From the NCBI GenBank assembly GCA_964539615.1, contig CAZIJP010000045.1, positions 1 to 17,654 of the forward strand: DNA of 17,654 nt. Direction: 5' to 3'. The notes beneath the pieces were generated by a model. That model saw only the letters and a list, made by a program, of their open reading frames with translations. It did no database searches and had not been told where the DNA came from. Of the stretch, positions 15,470-17,654 are shown in pieces. The position numbers and the translations under genes were made by a program. Within the stretch, counting starts at the first letter, position 1, and every line of letters starts with the position of its first letter. The stretch is from CAYRFE01 sp964539615. GTDB lineage: Bacteria > Macinerneyibacteriota > Macinerneyibacteria > Macinerneyibacteriales > CAYRFE01.

Positions 15470-17461
15470 TCAGAGGTCATTCTCTGTTTCCCAGCGTTTC
15501 CGCAATTCAAATATCAGGTCGCGTATCTTCGCCGCTTCTTCAAAGAGCAGCTGCTCGCTTTTTTCTTTCATCTGATCGGTGAGCACTTCGATGGCATCGG
15601 GGATGGCTTCGCGTTCCACGTTCTTGACATCGAATCCACCGCTGCCTTTTTTATCAGTGCGTTTCTCCGATAATAACGTAGTAAATTTCACGTCTTTTTT
15701 GATCGTCTGAGGTGTTATACCGTGTTCGGCATTGAATGCCTCCTGTATGATACGGCGTCGGTTTGTCTCATCGATGGCAAACTGCATGCTGTCGGTGATA
15801 CGATCTGCGTAGAGTATTACCTTTCCGTTGGCATTACGTGCGGCTCGGCCCATGATCTGGATGAGAGAACGTGCAGAACGAAGAAATCCCTCTTTGTCCG
15901 CATCAAAGATCGTTACCAACGACACCTCCGGCAGGTCCAAGCCTTCTCGGAGCAGATTGATACCAACGAGGATGTCGTGTTCGCCTAAGCGCAGTTTGTT
16001 CAATGTAGCGATGCGGTCAAATGTCTCAATTTCCGAATGCAGATATTCTGCCTTAAAACCGTGCCGTTTTAAAAATTCCGTAAGGTCTTCCGACATACGT
16101 TTGGTCAGCGTGGTGACCAATATCTTTTCGCCGCGTGCTATGATCTTTTTTGCTTCTTCCATGAGATCGTAGACTTGTCCCTCGGTCTTGCGGATCTCAA
16201 CGATCGGATCGAGCAATCCCGTCGGGCGTATGATCTGCTCCACCACTGCCGTGCTTACGCCGAATTCATAATCGGCAGGCGTGGCGGACACATAAAGCAC
16301 TTTATCGGTCAGTTTGTCGAATTCATCATAATACAGCGGCCGGTTATCCAATGCCGACGGCAATCGGAATCCGAAATCCACCAGTTTCAATTTACGGGAA
16401 CGGTCGCCGTTGAACATGCCGCGTATCTGCGGCACGGATATGTGACTTTCATCGATGATCAGCAGGAAATCTTTTGGGAAATAATGCAGAAGCACATACG
16501 GGGTCTCGCCCTCTTTTCGTCCGGTAAGATAACGGGAATAGTTCTCGATGCCGTTGCAATAACCCATGGATGACAACATCTGCAGATCGTATTTGGTGCG
16601 CATGTCTAATCGTTGTGCTTCCACAAGTTTGTTTGATTCTTTGAAATGCACTAACTGTTCTTCAAGTTCGGCCTGTATCTCATTGATCGAGCGTTTGAGA
16701 TTCTCTTCAGAGGTAACGAAATATTTAGCCGGATATATGGTAACCTCATCGCAAGCTTTCACGGCTTTTCCCGTAAGATGCTCAAAATAATATATGCTCT
16801 CGATCTCGTCCCCCCACAATGCGATGCGAATGGGATTGTTCTCATACGGCGGGAACACATCCACGATATCACCCTTCGAGCGAACGGTACTTTTGGCAAA
16901 ATCGAGATCGTTGCGTTCATAGAAGATGTGAATAAAACTCCGCATGATCTTCATTTTATCGATCTTTTGCCCTTTTGTGAACGTCACTGCGCCCGCTTCA
17001 TAATCCTTCGGAGAACCGATACCATAGATGGCCGAAACGCTTGCAACCACGATAACATCTTTACGAGTCAGTAGTGACGTGATCGTCTCGAGGCGCATAC
17101 GGTCGATATCGACGTTTATTGAAGCGTCTTTTTCTATGTAGGTATCGGTCTGCGGGATGTATGCCTCAGGCTGGTAATAGTCGTAATAACTGATGTAGTA
17201 GCATACTTTATTTTCCGGAAAAAACCCAGACAACTCGGTATATATCTGCCCGGCAAGCGTCTTATTATGCGTCATGATAAGCGTAGGCTGATTGATACGT
17301 TCAATGACCTTTGAGAATGTGTAGGTCTTTCCCGAACCCGTCACGCCGAGAAGCACCTGACGTTTCATGTCCTTTGTACTATAATTGGCGGTAATAGATT
17401 CGATCGCTGTGGGCTGATCGCCTGTGGGATGATACGGAGAAACCATTTTGAATTGCGTCAT
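15470..17461 (-). CDS. uvrB: UvrABC excision nuclease subunit B
   Basis: A 663-residue damage-recognition helicase of nucleotide excision repair; it receives the lesion from UvrA and recruits UvrC. Numbered from the ATG at 17461: N-terminal MTQFKMVSPYHPTGDQP, typical of UvrB; Walker A GVTGSGKT (39-46); Tyr-rich beta-hairpin YYDYYQPEAYIPQTDTYIE (92-110); DESH box (337-340); motif VI QIMGRAARNANG (535-546); C-terminal UVR domain (about 623-658), which contacts UvrC. An in-frame ATG at 17512 would add 17 residues (MGLFPIVSTL...) that do not look like UvrB and has no properly spaced ribosome binding site, so I reject it. The chosen ATG also lacks one and lies at the predicted transcription start. 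It heads the uvrB-nadC-rlmM operon. No LexA-type box was recognised upstream. Confidence 0.96.
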   Translation of the reverse strand: MTQFKMVSPYHPTGDQPTAIESITANYSTKDMKRQVLLGVTGSGKTYTFSKVIERINQPTLIMTHNKTLAGQIYTELSGFFPENKVCYYISYYDYYQPEAYIPQTDTYIEKDASINVDIDRMRLETITSLLTRKDVIVVASVSAIYGIGSPKDYEAGAVTFTKGQKIDKMKIMRSFIHIFYERNDLDFAKSTVRSKGDIVDVFPPYENNPIRIALWGDEIESIYYFEHLTGKAVKACDEVTIYPAKYFVTSEENLKRSINEIQAELEEQLVHFKESNKLVEAQRLDMRTKYDLQMLSSMGYCNGIENYSRYLTGRKEGETPYVLLHYFPKDFLLIIDESHISVPQIRGMFNGDRSRKLKLVDFGFRLPSALDNRPLYYDEFDKLTDKVLYVSATPADYEFGVSTAVVEQIIRPTGLLDPIVEIRKTEGQVYDLMEEAKKIIARGEKILVTTLTKRMSEDLTEFLKRHGFKAEYLHSEIETFDRIATLNKLRLGEHDILVGINLLREGLDLPEVSLVTIFDADKEGFLRSARSLIQIMGRAARNANGKVILYADRITDSMQFAIDETNRRRIIQEAFNAEHGITPQTIKKDVKFTTLLSEKRTDKKGSGGFDVKNVEREAIPDAIEVLTDQMKEKSEQLLFEEAAKIRDLIFELRKRWETENDL

Positions 17462-17467
17462 GCTGAG

Positions 17468-17496
17468 ATTATAGCGGAATTTCAAGGTTGAAACAA
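17468..17496 (-). promoter_or_regulatory. Promoter of the uvrB operon, predicted leaderless transcript
   Basis: The -35 box TTGTTT (17496-17491), a 17-bp spacer and a perfect -10 box TATAAT (17473-17468) lie on the minus strand. Six bases separate the -10 box from the A of the uvrB ATG at 17461. The usual start distance therefore puts +1 on that A, leaving no 5' leader and no Shine-Dalgarno sequence. Confidence 0.65.
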
Positions 17497-17531
17497 TCGG
17501 AAAAAGACCCATCCTTTGATTCGGTTTCTGG

Positions 17532-17554
17532 ATTATCGGGTCAAGCCCGATAAT
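17532..17554. repeat. Palindromic repeat, ATTATCGGG / CCCGATAAT
   Basis: A 9-bp perfect inverted repeat with a 5-base loop (TCAAG), non-coding. Its right half plus flank (GTCAAGCCCGATAATGACAC, 17540-17559) is repeated exactly at 17633-17652. It looks like a dispersed REP-type intergenic palindrome. It could also form a transcript hairpin for a gene lying beyond the right edge. Confidence 0.7.
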
Positions 17555-17572
17555 GACACAAGATTCAAACTT

Positions 17573-17627
17573 AACTCCCCCTGCCCCTCTTTACGAAAAG
17601 AGGGGGAAATGTAATCATGGGGGAGTT
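17573..17627. repeat. Nested inverted repeat, MITE/REP-like
   Basis: Outer arms AACTCCCCC (17573-17581) and GGGGGAGTT (17619-17627) enclose an inner hairpin, CCCCTCTTT (17584-17592) and AAAGAGGGG (17597-17605), with a 4-base loop. It is non-coding, strongly C-rich on one side and G-rich on the other, and lies between two copies of another repeat. This form resembles dispersed non-autonomous elements found in many genomes; no transposase is present. Confidence 0.65.
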
Positions 17628-17632
17628 TTGTA

Positions 17633-17654
17633 GTCAAGCCCGATAATGACACCA
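17633..17654. repeat. Second, partial copy of the palindromic repeat at the window edge
   Basis: GTCAAGCCCGATAATGACAC (17633-17652) exactly repeats 17540-17559, 93 bases away. The left arm of the palindrome is missing here because the preceding bases are TTTTGTA rather than TTATCGG. The repeat block may continue beyond the window. With the nested element it accounts for most of the non-coding 17497-17654 stretch; nothing else was recognised in it. Confidence 0.75.

Noticed and set aside
17462..17512. Longer uvrB beginning MGLFPIVSTLKF
   Set aside because: The extra 17 residues are unlike UvrB N-termini, the AAGG before that ATG is immediately adjacent to it (no spacing), and the region contains the -35 and -10 boxes.
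17497..17654. CRISPR-like array at the right edge
   Set aside because: There are only two copies of a 20-base unit with a palindromic insert between them, no regular spacers and no cas gene.
17462..17654. LexA/SOS operator upstream of uvrB
   Set aside because: Neither a CTGT-N8-ACAG nor a GAAC-N4-GTTC type site is present; a phylum-specific LexA site cannot be excluded.

Overview
The window reads as a chromosomal piece of a Gram-negative (diderm) bacterium. All ten genes lie on the minus strand, so transcription runs from high to low coordinates. The evidence for an outer membrane is two exported beta-barrel proteins ending in phenylalanine, a lipoprotein, and a giant exported protein whose C-terminal tail (YPNPFNPNTTI... 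GVYYVK... KIVLLK) is of the FlgD-Ig / type-IX-sorting-like kind. That tail is frequent in the FCB superphylum and associated candidate phyla (for example Cloacimonetes, Marinimicrobia and KSB1 relatives). Base composition looks moderate, without a visible switch in style along the window. No tRNA, rRNA, CRISPR, transposase or phage gene was seen, and the taxon cannot be fixed from this sequence alone.

Right part (13584-17654), housekeeping: uvrB (excision repair), nadC (NAD synthesis) and an rlmM-like rRNA 2'-O-methyltransferase form a tight operon, with a 15-nt gap and then an ATGA overlap. A promoter before uvrB places its -10 box so close to the best start codon that the mRNA is predicted to be leaderless. 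Upstream of it is a non-coding block of nested inverted and direct repeats that runs off the window edge.

Middle (11820-13556): a single-gene methyl-accepting chemotaxis protein unit with its own sigma70-like promoter and a strong GNRA-loop terminator.

Left part (1-11806), the most interesting region: one promoter (TTGATT-17-TATACT) leads into six same-strand envelope genes ending at a hairpin at the window's left edge. In order they are a TPR lipoprotein, a 1760-residue surface protein with two blocks of seven FG-GAP/VCBS repeats, and then two copies of a two-gene module. Each module is an exported FecR-domain protein with a long helical C-terminal half, followed by an outer-membrane beta-barrel overlapping it by ATGA. 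The two modules are old duplicates: a 23-residue core of the FecR domain is identical although 16 of its 23 codons differ. No FecI-type sigma factor and no TonB-dependent receptor is present, so the FecR domains are not in the classical cell-surface-signalling context. The working inference is an envelope or surface-display locus in which FecR-barrel pairs form coupled periplasm/outer-membrane units, possibly acting with the double-propeller surface protein. The function is not established.
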